Notes: a model not told the origin generated them from the letters alone. A DNA stretch of 64,000 bases from Methylocapsa palsarum (GCF_900114285.1 NZ_FOSN01000008.1:1-64000), one strand, 5' to 3'; counted from the first letter of the stretch, positions 8,358-17,523 are shown. Numbers and translations: made by a program.

Positions 8358-9422
8358 TCAGGCGGGCGCGCCCTCGCCGTCGAGGAAGAATGTTCCGCGG
8401 ACGAATTGAATCGGAACTGAATCGCCCGCGCGGACGCTGACCGAGGAATGGGTTTCTATCTCGACGCGTCCCGCGTGCGCGGGAATTTCGATCTCGGCCC
8501 GCCGCGTGGCTCCGTTCCGGCGAACCGCGACGATTTGCGCCTGAAGCGAGTCCGGCTGGCTGTCGCCGATCACGATGTCCTGCGGGCGCACGAACAATCT
8601 CCCCTTGCCGGACGTACCAGCCTTGCTTTCGATCCGCAGCTGATGCGCGCCGATATAGACGTATCCCGCCTCGATATGAGCCTCTATCGGCGTCGCCTCG
8701 CCGATGAACCCGTTGACGAAGGGCGTCGCCGGCTGGTCGTAAATCTCGTCCGGAGTGCCAACCTGCTCGATCCGGCCGCCGTTGAGCACGGCGACGCGGT
8801 CAGAGAGCTCCAGCGCTTCGTCCTGATCGTGCGTGACGAATGTCGTCGTATGTCCGGTGCGCTGGTGAATTTCGCGCAGCCATCCGCGCAGGTCGCGCCG
8901 AACCTTGGCGTCAAGAGCCCCGAAGGGTTCGTCGAGTAAAAGGACGCGCGGTTCGACCGCCAGCGCGCGGGCCAGGGCCACGCGCTGGCGTTGGCCGCCC
9001 GAGAGTTGAGCGGGGCGACGCTTTTCGAGACCGGTTAACTGAACGAGATCGAGCAGTTCCAGAGCCCGGCGCCGGATCTCGGCCTTCGGCGGCCGCAATT
9101 CGCGGCTTCTGACCTCAAGTCCGAACGCAATATTGTCGGCGATCGTCAGATGCTTGAACAGGGCGTAATTCTGAAACACGAAGCCGACGCGCCGTTCCTG
9201 CACCGACTTTTGCGATGCGTCCTCCCCGCCGAAAAAGATCGAGCCCGAATCGGGAATGTCGAGGCCCGCGATGATCCGCAACAAAGTCGTCTTGCCGGAG
9301 CCGGACGGACCCAGCAGTCCCATCAATTCGCCGCTCTTGACGTCGAGGGAGACGCCGTCCAGCGCCGGACGGGAGGAAGAGGCTGTAAAAGTCTTGACGA
9401 TATCGACCGCGCGGACATGCAT
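8358..9422 (-). CDS. cysA: Sulfate/thiosulfate ABC transporter ATPase
   Basis: ATP-hydrolysing subunit of the sulfate/thiosulfate importer, 354 residues. Walker A (GPSGSGKTT), the signature [15 protein letters not shown] and Walker B ([12 protein letters not shown]) are intact. The C-terminal part from about residue 235 is a TOBE-like regulatory domain ([13 protein letters not shown]). It is the third gene of a leftward cysT-cysW-cysA operon, 16 bases after cysW. No sulfate-binding protein gene (sbp or cysP) is adjacent, so the periplasmic component must be encoded elsewhere. Confidence 0.95.
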   Translation of the reverse strand: MHVRAVDIVKTFTASSSRPALDGVSLDVKSGELMGLLGPSGSGKTTLLRIIAGLDIPDSGSIFFGGEDASQKSVQERRVGFVFQNYALFKHLTIADNIAFGLEVRSRELRPPKAEIRRRALELLDLVQLTGLEKRRPAQLSGGQRQRVALARALAVEPRVLLLDEPFGALDAKVRRDLRGWLREIHQRTGHTTTFVTHDQDEALELSDRVAVLNGGRIEQVGTPDEIYDQPATPFVNGFIGEATPIEAHIEAGYVYIGAHQLRIESKAGTSGKGRLFVRPQDIVIGDSQPDSLQAQIVAVRRNGATRRAEIEIPAHAGRVEIETHSSVSVRAGDSVPIQFVRGTFFLDGEGAPA

Positions 9423-9438
9423 GGAAGCTTAACCCTTT

Positions 9439-10359
9439 TCAGTGACGGCGTGATTTTCCTGGAAGTTCATCGCCGAAACGGGATTCAAGAACTGTCTTCA
9501 GAACAAGCGTGACGAGCGCCAGCAAGGCGAGAAGCGACGCCACGGCAAAGGCGGCGGCGACATTGTATTCGTTGTAGAGAATCTCGACATGCAGCGGCAT
9601 CGTGTTGGTCTTGCCGCGAATATGTCCGGAGACGACTGACACCGCGCCGAACTCGCCCATGGCGCGGGCGTTGCACAACAGCACACCATAAAGAAGCGCC
9701 CATTTGATATTGGGCAGCGTCACCCTAAGAAACGCGGTGAAGCCGGTCGCGCCAAGGGACAGCGCCACCTCTTCGTCGCCTGTGCCCTGATCTTCCATCA
9801 AGGCGATGAGTTCGCGCGCGACAAAGGGAAACGTGACGAAAACGGTGGCGAGCACGATTCCGGGAACAGCGAAAATGATTTCGATATCATGCGCCTTCAG
9901 CCAGGGGCCAAGAAGACCCTGGGCCCCGAACAGAAGGACGTAGATCAGACCCGCGACCACCGGCGAAACGGAAAACGGCAAGTCGATCAGGGTGATCAGG
10001 AAGCTTTTGCCGGGAAAACGGAATTTCGCGATCGCCCACGCCGCCGCCAGACCGAACAAGATGTTCAACGGCACGGCGATCGCCGCCACCGTGAGCGTCA
10101 GCCAGATCGCCGAGCGCGCGTCTGGCGTGCTCAATGCGGAAAAATAGGCGCCGACTCCCTTCGCGAAAGCCTCGTAGAAAACGACGGCGAGCGGAAGCAC
10201 CAGGAAAAGCAGCAAAAAGATTACGGCGATGGCGATCAGCACGCCCGCCAGAACCGGCCCCTCCCCGGTCACCGGGCTGCGCGTTTTCACGTGCGCTTTC
10301 GTGCGGCCTTCGATGGTGACGGGGCGCGCTTCCGCCCAGTCGGCTAAAGTCTCAGACAT
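9439..10359 (-). CDS. cysW: Sulfate ABC transporter permease CysW
   Basis: One of the two membrane subunits of the sulfate/thiosulfate importer; 306 residues with about six transmembrane helices. The family block GAMGEFGAV-like sequence (ARAMGEFGAVSVVSGHIRG) and the EEVALSLGATGFTAFLRVTLP coupling loop, which contacts CysA, are clear. I chose ATG 10359 because GGAGG lies 7 nt upstream; a TTG two codons earlier is the alternative. The start overlaps the end of cysT by 8 nt, implying translational coupling. Confidence 0.95.
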   Translation of the reverse strand: MSETLADWAEARPVTIEGRTKAHVKTRSPVTGEGPVLAGVLIAIAVIFLLLFLVLPLAVVFYEAFAKGVGAYFSALSTPDARSAIWLTLTVAAIAVPLNILFGLAAAWAIAKFRFPGKSFLITLIDLPFSVSPVVAGLIYVLLFGAQGLLGPWLKAHDIEIIFAVPGIVLATVFVTFPFVARELIALMEDQGTGDEEVALSLGATGFTAFLRVTLPNIKWALLYGVLLCNARAMGEFGAVSVVSGHIRGKTNTMPLHVEILYNEYNVAAAFAVASLLALLALVTLVLKTVLESRFGDELPGKSRRH

Positions 10360-11197
10360 AGCCAAGCCTCCTTCGGCTCCAGGCCTGGATCAGGTTGATC
10401 GCCAGCAGGATGAAAAATGAAGCTCCAAGCATCACCGTCGCGATCGCCGTCGCGCCCGCGTAATTGAATTCCTCGAGCTTCACGATGATCAGCAGCGGAG
10501 CGATTTCGGAAACATATGGCAGATTGCCGGCGACGAAGATGACCGATCCGTATTCGCCGACGCCGCGGGCGAAGGCCAAGGCGAACCCGGTCAGAAGCGC
10601 GGGCGTCAAGGTCGGCAAAATCACACGCGAGAGCGTCTGATATCGCGTCGCGCCGAGAGTCGCCGACGCCTCCTCGAGATCGAGATTGAGTTCCGCGATG
10701 ACCGGCTGAACCGTGCGCACGATAAACGGCAGGCCGATAAAGACGAGCGCCACCACGATCCCAAGCGGCGTATAGGCGATTTTCCACCCAAGCGGCGCGA
10801 GCCATACGCCAATCCAGCCATTGGGCGCGTAAATCGCCGCGAGCGCGATGCCGGCGACGGCGGTCGGCAGGGCGAAGGGAAGATCGACGGCGGCGTCCAG
10901 CAGACGGCGCCCCGGAAATTCGTAGCGCGACAGAACCCAGGCGACGATTCCGCCGAACACGACATTGATTCCGGCGGCGGCGAGCGCGAGGCTGAAACTC
11001 GTTCGCAAGGCGGCGAAAGTCCGGGGCTCCATTGCGATCTGCCAGATGCCGGACAGTCCGAGGCTGCTTGCGCGAAGCACGAGCGCGGCGAGCGGCAACA
11101 GCACGATGGCGCCGAGATAAAGCAAGGTGTAACCCAGCGTCAGCCCGAAGCCCGGCAGGATGGAATTGCGTTGTGAAACAAGTGACAAGTGCGGCAA
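10352..11197 (-). CDS. cysT: Sulfate ABC transporter permease CysT
   Basis: First gene of the sulfate transporter operon; 281 residues with six predicted transmembrane helices. The coupling loop LEEASATLGATRYQTLSRVILP and the ARGVGEYGSVIFVAGN block match CysT/CysU. The frame begins with a TTG at 11197 close to AGGAAGG; a second TTG three codons later has better spacing, so the exact start is uncertain. Its promoter lies in the region shared with the divergent sulfite reductase operon. Confidence 0.93.
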   Translation of the reverse strand: MPHLSLVSQRNSILPGFGLTLGYTLLYLGAIVLLPLAALVLRASSLGLSGIWQIAMEPRTFAALRTSFSLALAAAGINVVFGGIVAWVLSRYEFPGRRLLDAAVDLPFALPTAVAGIALAAIYAPNGWIGVWLAPLGWKIAYTPLGIVVALVFIGLPFIVRTVQPVIAELNLDLEEASATLGATRYQTLSRVILPTLTPALLTGFALAFARGVGEYGSVIFVAGNLPYVSEIAPLLIIVKLEEFNYAGATAIATVMLGASFFILLAINLIQAWSRRRLGYV

Positions 11198-11515
11198 ACC
11201 TTCCTAATACGAGCCGCTCGCGGCGCCTCGCCCGGACGCCTGAAACGTGCGGCGCGCGGACGACTAGAGCGCTCCGACCAAGCGGTTCGGCGAAGATAGA
11301 ACTATATTTCTATCGTCTTTATGGACCATATGCCAGAGCAAATCGAATGAGCCAATGAAAAATATTATACGTTTTTTTTACGTAGAATATTTTATACCTC
11401 GTCAAATAGCGTATTTTGGGATATAGGCGAGATGGAAGAGCGCCGCGCGCCCTCGCGCCCGCTCTGCTCCGGATCGGGCGCCCCAGATCGGGATCTCTCT
11501 CCAGATTGAGAACTC
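11198..11515. promoter_or_regulatory. Shared control region of two divergent cys operons
   Basis: This 318-bp gap separates cysT (leftward) from the DUF2849-cysI operon (rightward). It turns markedly AT-rich between about 11340 and 11420 and carries an inverted repeat at 11360-11394. It also contains CTAGAGCGCTCCGACC near 11264, reminiscent of the end of the twin-palindrome element, but the rest does not match. Co-regulation of the two operons by sulfur availability is expected from known alphaproteobacteria and is inference here. Confidence 0.6.
11360..11394. promoter_or_regulatory. 14-bp inverted repeat, candidate operator
   Basis: Arms at 11360-11373 (AAAATATTATACGT) and 11381-11394 (ACGTAGAATATTTT) pair with one mismatch around a seven-T spacer. 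The arms are AT-rich and lie between divergent operons with no gene ending nearby, so an operator or 5'-leader hairpin is more likely than a terminator. The binding protein is unknown; a sulfur regulator is a reasonable guess. Confidence 0.5.
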
Positions 11516-11827
11516 ATGACGCAAGTGATCTCTGCAAATCGCCTCGTTGACGGGCGCGTCGTCTATCTCTCGGCCGACGGCTCCTGGGGCGAAGCCATTG
11601 ACGCCGCACGGCTGTTCGCGACGGCGAATGAAACCGAAGCCGGCCTCGCCGCGGCCCAGGAAGACGTCGCCCGCAATCTGATCATCGATCCTTTTCTCGT
11701 CGGCGTCGCGTTTAGCGGAGGCCTTTTGCGAGCGGGGTCGCTGCGCGATGAAATCCGGGCGCGGGGCCCGACGGTCGGCTATGCGCCGACATCGATCAGC
11801 GGCGCATCCGCGGCGAAACGGAGCTGA
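11516..11827 (+). CDS. DUF2849 protein of the sulfite reductase operon
   Basis: A 103-residue protein beginning MTQVISANRLVDGRVVYL, typical of DUF2849. The family occurs almost only as the gene directly before cysI in alphaproteobacteria. Its role is not established; an accessory function in sulfite reduction is inferred from context. It ends one base before the cysI start, so the two are coupled. The C-terminus reads GYAPTSISGASAAKRS. Confidence 0.85.
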   Translation: MTQVISANRLVDGRVVYLSADGSWGEAIDAARLFATANETEAGLAAAQEDVARNLIIDPFLVGVAFSGGLLRAGSLRDEIRARGPTVGYAPTSISGASAAKRS

Positions 11828-11828
11828 T

Positions 11829-13487
11829 ATGTATCGTTATGACGAATTCGACCAAACCTTCGTCGCCGCTCGCGTGACTCAATTCCGCGATCAGGTCGCG
11901 CGAAGACTCTCCGGTGAATTGACCGAAGAGCAATTCCGGCCGCTGAGGCTGATGAACGGGGTCTACCTGCAATTGCACGCCTACATGCTGCGGGTCGCAA
12001 TTCCCTATGGCACGCTGTCGTCCCGGCAATTGCGCAAGCTCGCCTTTATCGCCAGACGCTACGACAAGGGCTATGGCCATTTCACGACGCGGCAGAATAT
12101 CCAGTACAATTGGCCGGCTCTCGTCGACTGCCCCGACATCCTTGACGAACTCGCCAGCGTTGAAATGCACGCCATCCAGACCTCCGGCAATTGCATCCGC
12201 AACGTCACGTCGGACCAGTTCGCCGGCGCAAGCGCCGACGAGATCGAGGATCCCCGTCCCTACGCGGAGATTCTCCGGCAATGGTCGTCCTTCCATCCCG
12301 AATATTCGTTCCTGCCGCGCAAGTTTAAAATCGCGGTGAACGGCGCGGCCAAGGACCGCGCGGCGCTGCAAGTCCATGACATTGGCTATCAGATCGTCCG
12401 GAACAGCGACGGCGAAACAGGATTTGCGGTTTATGTGGGCGGCGGTCTCGGCCGGACGCCGTTGATCGCCCACAAGATCCGCGACTTTCTCCCTAAGGCC
12501 GACCTACTCGCCTACACCGACGCCATCTTGCGCGTCTACAATCTCGAAGGACGGCGGGACAACAAGTACAAGGCGCGCATCAAGATCCTTGTTCATGAGA
12601 AGGGTCCAGACGTCATCGCCGCCGAGGTCGAGGCCGAATTCGCGAACCATCGCGACGCGGCGCTGACGCTGCCAGAGCGCGACATCGCCCGCATCGAGGC
12701 CTATTTTGCTCCCCCAGATCTTCACGCGCGCGACGCCAGATCCGCCGTCGCCGAGGCCCGCAAGGCGAAAGATCCGGCCTTCGCGCGCTTTGCTTCTCAA
12801 AACGTCGCGCCGCATAAAACGCCGGGCTATGGGGTCGTCACCATTTCGTTGAAGCCGATCGGCGGCATTCCCGGCGACGCCAGCGCAACGGATATGGAGG
12901 TCGTCGCCAGCCTCGCCGAACGTTTTTCGGCCGACGAGATTCGCGTCGCGCACGAGCAGAACCTCGTCCTGCCCCATGTCGCGCTGGACGATTTGCCCGC
13001 CGTTTTCGATGAGCTGGCGGCGCAAGGCCTCGCCGCGGCGAACGTCGGCCTCGTGACCGATATCATCTCCTGCCCCGGCCTCGATTTCTGCGCGCTCGCC
13101 ACCGCTCGCTCGATCCCGGTGGCGCAACGGATTTCCGAGCGTTTCGGAGACGGCGCGCGCGCCGATGAAATCGGCGAACTGAGGATCAACATTTCCGGCT
13201 GCATCAACGCCTGCGGGCATCATCATGTCGCGCATATCGGGATTCTCGGGCTCGAAAAGACCGGCGCCGAAGCCTATCAGATCACTCTTGGCGGCTCGGC
13301 CGACGAGAGCTGCGCCGTCGGTTCGCTCACCGGCCGCGGCTTTTCGTCCGAGGGGATCGTCGACGCCGTCGAGAAGGTCGTGGACACCTACCTGAAAATC
13401 CGCATCGGGCGCGATGAAGACTTCCTTGACGCGTTCCGGCGCGTCGGGATGAAGCCGTTCAAGGAGGCGCTCTATGCCAGCGAATGA
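11829..13487 (+). CDS. cysI: Assimilatory sulfite reductase, siroheme subunit
   Basis: Siroheme/4Fe-4S enzyme that reduces sulfite to sulfide in the cytoplasm; 552 residues. The cluster-siroheme ligands appear as CPGLDFC and CINAC, the C-x5-C and C-x3-C pair of the nitrite/sulfite reductase family. GHFTTRQNIQYNW and SGNCIRNVTSD are conserved siroheme-site blocks. I chose ATG 11829, preceded by GGAG at 6 nt; the frame is also open upstream to 11748. By operon context it is sulfite rather than nitrite reductase. Its last 14 bases overlap cysH. Confidence 0.95.
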   Translation: MYRYDEFDQTFVAARVTQFRDQVARRLSGELTEEQFRPLRLMNGVYLQLHAYMLRVAIPYGTLSSRQLRKLAFIARRYDKGYGHFTTRQNIQYNWPALVDCPDILDELASVEMHAIQTSGNCIRNVTSDQFAGASADEIEDPRPYAEILRQWSSFHPEYSFLPRKFKIAVNGAAKDRAALQVHDIGYQIVRNSDGETGFAVYVGGGLGRTPLIAHKIRDFLPKADLLAYTDAILRVYNLEGRRDNKYKARIKILVHEKGPDVIAAEVEAEFANHRDAALTLPERDIARIEAYFAPPDLHARDARSAVAEARKAKDPAFARFASQNVAPHKTPGYGVVTISLKPIGGIPGDASATDMEVVASLAERFSADEIRVAHEQNLVLPHVALDDLPAVFDELAAQGLAAANVGLVTDIISCPGLDFCALATARSIPVAQRISERFGDGARADEIGELRINISGCINACGHHHVAHIGILGLEKTGAEAYQITLGGSADESCAVGSLTGRGFSSEGIVDAVEKVVDTYLKIRIGRDEDFLDAFRRVGMKPFKEALYASE

Positions 13488-14205
13488 GGGCGCGCGCTGG
13501 ACCGAAGCGGAAGCCGCCCGCCGCTCGGCCGAGTTGAGTTCGCTCGAGCCGCGCGAGATCATCCGCCGCGCCATCGAGGAATTTTTCCCCGGCAAAATCG
13601 CCCTTGTGTCAAGCTTCGGCGCGGAATCGTCGGTTCTGCTGCACATGGTCAGCCAGATCGACAAGAGCGCGCCGGTGCTGTTCATCGATACAAAGGTTCT
13701 ATTTCCGGAAACGCTCGATTATTGCGACCGGCTCGTCGCCCATCTCGACCTTCGCAATGTGAAGGTCATCAGGCCGGATGAACTCAGGCTCGCCGAGCAG
13801 GATCCCGAAGACTTCCTCTGGTCCAGCGATCCGGATCGCTGCTGCGAAATCAGAAAGGTCGAGCCGCTCGCCAAAGCCCTCGAAGGATATGACGCCTGGA
13901 TCACCGGCCGCAAAAGATTTCAGGCGCAGACGCGAGCGAGCCTTCCCTTGTTCGAAAACGATGAGGGGCGCGTCAAGATCAATCCGCTCGCCGGATGGAC
14001 CGCAAGCGCGCTACTGAGCTATATCGACGTGAACGGCCTGCCCCGACATCCCCTGGTGGCCAAAAACTTTCCTTCCATCGGCTGCATCCCGTGCACGTCG
14101 CCGGTCAAGCCCGGGGAGGACAGCCGGGCCGGACGCTGGCGTGGGCGCGGCAAACTGGAATGCGGCCTGCATAGTTCGACGCTGGTCGCGCCCGCGGTCG
14201 AATAG
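13474..14205 (+). CDS. cysH: Adenylyl-sulfate (APS) reductase
   Basis: Reduces activated sulfate to sulfite; 243 residues. SSFGAESSVLLHMV is the PP-loop nucleotide-binding motif. RCCEIRKVEPL and GCIPCTSPV supply the four cysteines of a 4Fe-4S cluster, which marks the bacterial APS-reductase branch rather than the PAPS-reductase branch. ECGLH near the C-terminus holds the catalytic cysteine. It overlaps cysI by 14 nt. Genes for ATP sulfurylase (cysDN) are not adjacent. Confidence 0.95.
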   Translation: MPANEGARWTEAEAARRSAELSSLEPREIIRRAIEEFFPGKIALVSSFGAESSVLLHMVSQIDKSAPVLFIDTKVLFPETLDYCDRLVAHLDLRNVKVIRPDELRLAEQDPEDFLWSSDPDRCCEIRKVEPLAKALEGYDAWITGRKRFQAQTRASLPLFENDEGRVKINPLAGWTASALLSYIDVNGLPRHPLVAKNFPSIGCIPCTSPVKPGEDSRAGRWRGRGKLECGLHSSTLVAPAVE

Positions 14206-14304
14206 CAACAGCCGTCCCGCACGGGGCGCGCAGACTCAACCAGAACAATGATGATTGCTTTTCCGGCGGATCGGACTGGAAAGCCTTCGAGCGGATTTCA
14301 CACC

Positions 14305-14823
14305 ATGGCCCTGTTCAAGAACAACGCCTTCGCACAAGATGAGTGGCGCGCGCTCGGCGAGGACGAAACTTTGCCGCTGGACGGAAAAGTGAGCCTGACG
14401 CTCGCGCAATGGCGACAGAGGCGTGACGAACTGCGCTCGCGCTCCGCCAACATCCCGCTTGGACTGCGGCTCGATCCGGGCGAAAAGGTCGATGCGATCG
14501 CGGACGATCTCGGCCAACTCGCTCTCATCGCCATTCGCTTTCCAAAGTTCACCGACGGTCGCGGCTATTCGATGGGGCGCCAGATCCGAACCGTCGGCGG
14601 TTTTACGGGAGAATTGCGCGCGACCGGCGACATCCTGTTCGATCAGCTGCAACTCCTGTCGCGGTGCGGTTTTGACGCTTTCGAACTGAGCGACGCCGCG
14701 ACGATCCGCCTCCTCGAAGGAGGGAGAAAGCCGGATATGCCGCTTTATTATCAGCCTGGCCTTGGCGCGGAGGCGGCGGCGGTGGCGGCGAGACCGTGGA
14801 CGCGCCGCTCGATGGCGCTGTAG
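14305..14823 (+). CDS. DUF934 protein of the sulfite reductase operon
   Basis: A 172-residue DUF934 protein, recognised from IPLGLRLDPGEKVDAIADDL, RFPKFTDGRGYSMGRQIR and GELRATGDILFDQLQLLSRC. The family is the usual last gene of the cysI-cysH operon in proteobacteria and is thought to assist sulfite reductase, though no reaction is known to me. I prefer ATG 14305 (MALFKN, the family-like start); ATG 14248 is in frame upstream. Neither start has a strong ribosome-binding site. Confidence 0.88.
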   Translation: MALFKNNAFAQDEWRALGEDETLPLDGKVSLTLAQWRQRRDELRSRSANIPLGLRLDPGEKVDAIADDLGQLALIAIRFPKFTDGRGYSMGRQIRTVGGFTGELRATGDILFDQLQLLSRCGFDAFELSDAATIRLLEGGRKPDMPLYYQPGLGAEAAAVAARPWTRRSMAL

Positions 14824-14917
14824 TCACGACGCCTCCACCATCCCGAGGATGTGAATTTCACCCCGGAACTTTGCGGTCACAGGGCTGTTTTCGCTGCTCA
14901 CCACTTGGAGCGAACAG

Positions 14918-15493
14918 ATGCCAACCATCCGCGACGCCCGGATCCTGATCATGGCCACGGACGGCTTCGAACAGTCCGAATTGACGCAGCCTCTTGAAAA
15001 GCTGAAGGAGGCGGGGGCCCTCGTCCATGTCTGCGCGCCCAAGGGTCCGGACATCAAAGGCTGGAAAGACAAGAACTGGGGCGAGACGGTCCCGGTCGAT
15101 CTCGAAATCAGTTCAGTCGCCCCTTCCGAATATCATTGCCTCGTTCTTCCCGGCGGCCAGATGAATCCCGACGTCCTGCGGATGAACGATGACGCGGTCG
15201 ACCTCGTGCTTGATTTTCTGCATTCGGGGAAGATTGTCGCGGCGATCTGCCATGCGCCCTGGCTGCTGATCGAAGCGGGGGTCGTAGAGGGGCGGCAGTT
15301 AACGTCGTGGAAATCGCTCAAGACCGACATCGAAAACGCCGGAGGTCAATGGATCGACCGCGAGGTGGTCGTCGACGATGGAATAATCACCAGCCGCTGT
15401 CCCGGCGACCTCGACGCATTCGTCGCCAAGATCATCGAAGAAATCGAGACGGGGGAACACCTTGAAGGCGAACCGTTCAGGGTGAGAGCCTAG
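14918..15493 (+). CDS. DJ-1/PfpI family protein
   Basis: A 191-residue type 1 glutamine-amidotransferase-fold protein of the DJ-1/PfpI family. The nucleophile elbow AICHAPWLL carries the catalytic cysteine, with ATDGFEQSEL and VLPGGQMNPDVLR as further family blocks. Relatives act as proteases, glyoxalase III or deglycases, so the substrate is uncertain. The UAG stop codon lies at the edge of twin-palindrome element copy B, so the element has moved right up to, or supplied, the end of this gene. The gene is monocistronic and convergent with the next. Confidence 0.9.
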   Translation: MPTIRDARILIMATDGFEQSELTQPLEKLKEAGALVHVCAPKGPDIKGWKDKNWGETVPVDLEISSVAPSEYHCLVLPGGQMNPDVLRMNDDAVDLVLDFLHSGKIVAAICHAPWLLIEAGVVEGRQLTSWKSLKTDIENAGGQWIDREVVVDDGIITSRCPGDLDAFVAKIIEEIETGEHLEGEPFRVRA

Positions 15494-15602
15494 AGCGCTT
15501 TCCGATCGCATGAAGTCATGCGATCGATCAGAAACCGCTCCAGAGTCAAAGATTTGAGTCTTGTCGATTGGATTGATTCAATCCGATCGGAACATGCTCT
15601 AG
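15490..15602. repeat. Twin-palindrome element, copy B
   Basis: A 113-bp copy in reverse orientation relative to copy A. It starts CTAGAGCGCTTTCCGATCGC and ends with a GGAACATGCTCTAG terminus. The CGATCGCATGA palindrome is perfect; the second palindrome has a single-base change in the outer arm. About five bases between the palindromes are missing relative to copy C. It sits between the convergent DJ-1 gene and the 95-residue protein gene, and includes the DJ-1 stop codon. Confidence 0.85.
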
Positions 15603-15676
15603 GTCCGAGGCTCTGCGATTTCACAAAAGCCTCGGATCCGCTCGACGGGTCGGATTTTCGAACTTGTTTTCCGGAT

Positions 15677-15964
15677 TTAAACGGAAGTCTCCGTGTCGAT
15701 GGCCGGCTGAAGAATATGATGCAGACCCGACAAGATGGGCTGATCCGATCCGCGCATGATCGCCCGGAGATCTTTCTTCTGCTCTTCGCCAACGCTCCGA
15801 TCAAACTGGCGCACGGTCTTCGCCGTGAAGGCCCCGATCGTCATGCCGTAAGCGCTGGCCGTCACTTGAACCCTGCCCGCGAAATCAGATCCCATCGAAG
15901 CCACAGCCGCCTGAGCGACTTTCTCGTTCGAACATGTATGGACGATTTCGGCGATCAAACACAT
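15677..15964 (-). CDS. Conserved-looking small hypothetical protein
   Basis: Unrecognised 95-residue protein. GAGGG lies about 5 nt before the ATG, a good start site. The sequence has an even amino-acid mix and a block (MGSDFAGRVQVTASAYGMTIGAF) that looks like a folded core, so I treat it as real. There is no clear signal peptide or membrane helix. It is preceded by a long AT-rich leader and is convergent with the DJ-1/PfpI gene. Confidence 0.6.
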   Translation of the reverse strand: MCLIAEIVHTCSNEKVAQAAVASMGSDFAGRVQVTASAYGMTIGAFTAKTVRQFDRSVGEEQKKDLRAIMRGSDQPILSGLHHILQPAIDTETSV

Positions 15965-16332
15965 GACACCCTCACTTTACGCTCATGTGGAACCCTGGAC
16001 GCAAGGAGCTTTAGACGCAGCCGCTTAACGCAAGCTGAAGCGAAACATTCGCAATGCTACGATATGTTAAAAGTTAATTCGGAAACGAATAAGACGTCAA
16101 TATAGATATTTTATGTTGCCTTGCAGCAAGTGACGCCACGGCGAAAATACTTGGAAACTTAAATCTCGCTTACAACTGAAATGGTCGCGCTTTATGCGCG
16201 ACAACCACACAAAATATTGTCATCTCGCAAATCAATACTCGAAAGCAAAGCCTTGTCTCGCGAGATTGGTAAAGTTAACTCTCGGCACCCCGAAAAGGTT
16301 CCGTTAATTTTTTCTAAAGCTGGCGTTAAGAG
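15965..16332. other. AT-rich intergenic region with hairpin
   Basis: This 368-bp stretch is visibly richer in A and T than its neighbours. A hairpin at 16184-16202 has perfect seven-base arms (GTCGCGC/GCGCGAC) around TTTAT, but no T-run follows on the plus strand. No convincing ORF was found. It must hold the promoter of the leftward 95-residue gene and the 3' end region of the lipoprotein hydrolase gene; a small RNA is possible but unsupported. Confidence 0.45.
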
Positions 16333-17523
16333 CTAATGAATTTGCGCCGCGGGAGGATTTGCGGGTTCGCCGACAGGTGGGAGCGGAGTGGCCACGATCG
16401 AGGTATCGACCGGCTTTTCGCCGAGCACGGCCTGAACCTCGGCGTCCTGAGGCCTTGGCTCAGCAATTTGCGCGCCGATCGTTTTCAAAACGGCGGGGGC
16501 GTTGGCGTAGACGCCATGACCTATCCAATCGCTTGGCTCGCGTGAAAGATCGTAGACTTTGACTCCAAGTTCGTCGAGCGCCGCCCGATCGACCGGATTG
16601 GCCGGATCGAGCGCGCCAAGCCGCGGCCTGTCTCCCGCGAGCGAGCGCGAAAGCGACAGGGCGCGGTCGTTCGCCGTGACGAGGACGAACACATGCGAGG
16701 CGTCGATCCGCGCCAACTGTCGGCGGAAGACATTGAGATCAATGTCGGGCGCCGCCAGCATCACGTCGCCGAGCTTGCCGTCAAGGTCCGGACTTCCGCC
16801 GATGGCGTTCTCGCGCAAGGCCTCCATCGTCATCCAGGCGCCCATCGAATGCGCGAGGATATGAACGCGGCCAACACCCGGCACCTGGGACAGCTGGCGG
16901 ACGAGCTTGGCCAGCGCGTCCCGCGAAATTGTCGCGCTTTCCTTGGCTGCGCCATAGTCGAGCAGACTGCCCGCCGCCGGCCAGGTGAAGAGAACGGGAA
17001 CCCCTCCAAATCGCCCGTCGTAGGCGATCTGCGCCAGTCTGAAGCGGGCTTCATCGTAGCTCGTATTGAAGCCATGGACGTAGAGGAGGATATCGCGGTT
17101 GGAGCCCGTCCGCCCGGACAGATGCGTGGCGAGTTCGGAGACAAGCGCGCCCTGGTCCAGAGTCCGCCGGCTCAGCACGGCGAAATGTTTCTGCGGGTCC
17201 ACCGCGCCAAAGCCAGGACGTTCGATCTGACCCGCCTGATGCCCTGAAGGCACGCCGATCCGCTGCAGGGAGGCCTTTGCGTCGCCGTCGGCGACGGCCT
17301 CATTGATCGCTTCCCTATCGTTCTTTCGCGTCGAAACGACAAAAATCGGCTCCGAGGCGGATTGCGGCGAGGTTTCGCCGATATCGGCGAAACCCGTCGA
17401 GGCGCAGCCCGTCAGGGTCAGGAGAGCGCAGCAGGCCGCGAAAACGCATAAGCGCGAGGTCAGATCTCCTCGCGGCCGGCGTTTCCCTCCGAGAGAGAAA
17501 AATGTCGCTAGGGGCTGCGTCAA
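16333..17523 (-). CDS. DUF900 alpha/beta-hydrolase lipoprotein
   Basis: A 396-residue predicted lipoprotein. The basic N-terminus and hydrophobic stretch end in a lipobox, LTLTGCAS, near residue 40. The body is an alpha/beta hydrolase of the DUF900 type: LLYVHGFNTSYDEARFR is the oxyanion region, and HILAHSMGAWMTMEAL holds the nucleophile serine. LAAPDIDLNVF and the late DWIGHGVYANAP supply the likely acid and histidine. The substrate is unknown. The frame starts at a TTG, with no nearby ATG before the signal sequence. The C-terminal 50 residues are proline-rich. Confidence 0.85.
   Translation of the reverse strand: MTQPLATFFSLGGKRRPRGDLTSRLCVFAACCALLTLTGCASTGFADIGETSPQSASEPIFVVSTRKNDREAINEAVADGDAKASLQRIGVPSGHQAGQIERPGFGAVDPQKHFAVLSRRTLDQGALVSELATHLSGRTGSNRDILLYVHGFNTSYDEARFRLAQIAYDGRFGGVPVLFTWPAAGSLLDYGAAKESATISRDALAKLVRQLSQVPGVGRVHILAHSMGAWMTMEALRENAIGGSPDLDGKLGDVMLAAPDIDLNVFRRQLARIDASHVFVLVTANDRALSLSRSLAGDRPRLGALDPANPVDRAALDELGVKVYDLSREPSDWIGHGVYANAPAVLKTIGAQIAEPRPQDAEVQAVLGEKPVDTSIVATPLPPVGEPANPPAAQIH

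Noticed and set aside
11262-11352. Possible further copy of the twin-palindrome element
   Set aside because: Only the outer CTAGAGCGCT-like end is similar; the palindromes do not match, so homology is not supported.
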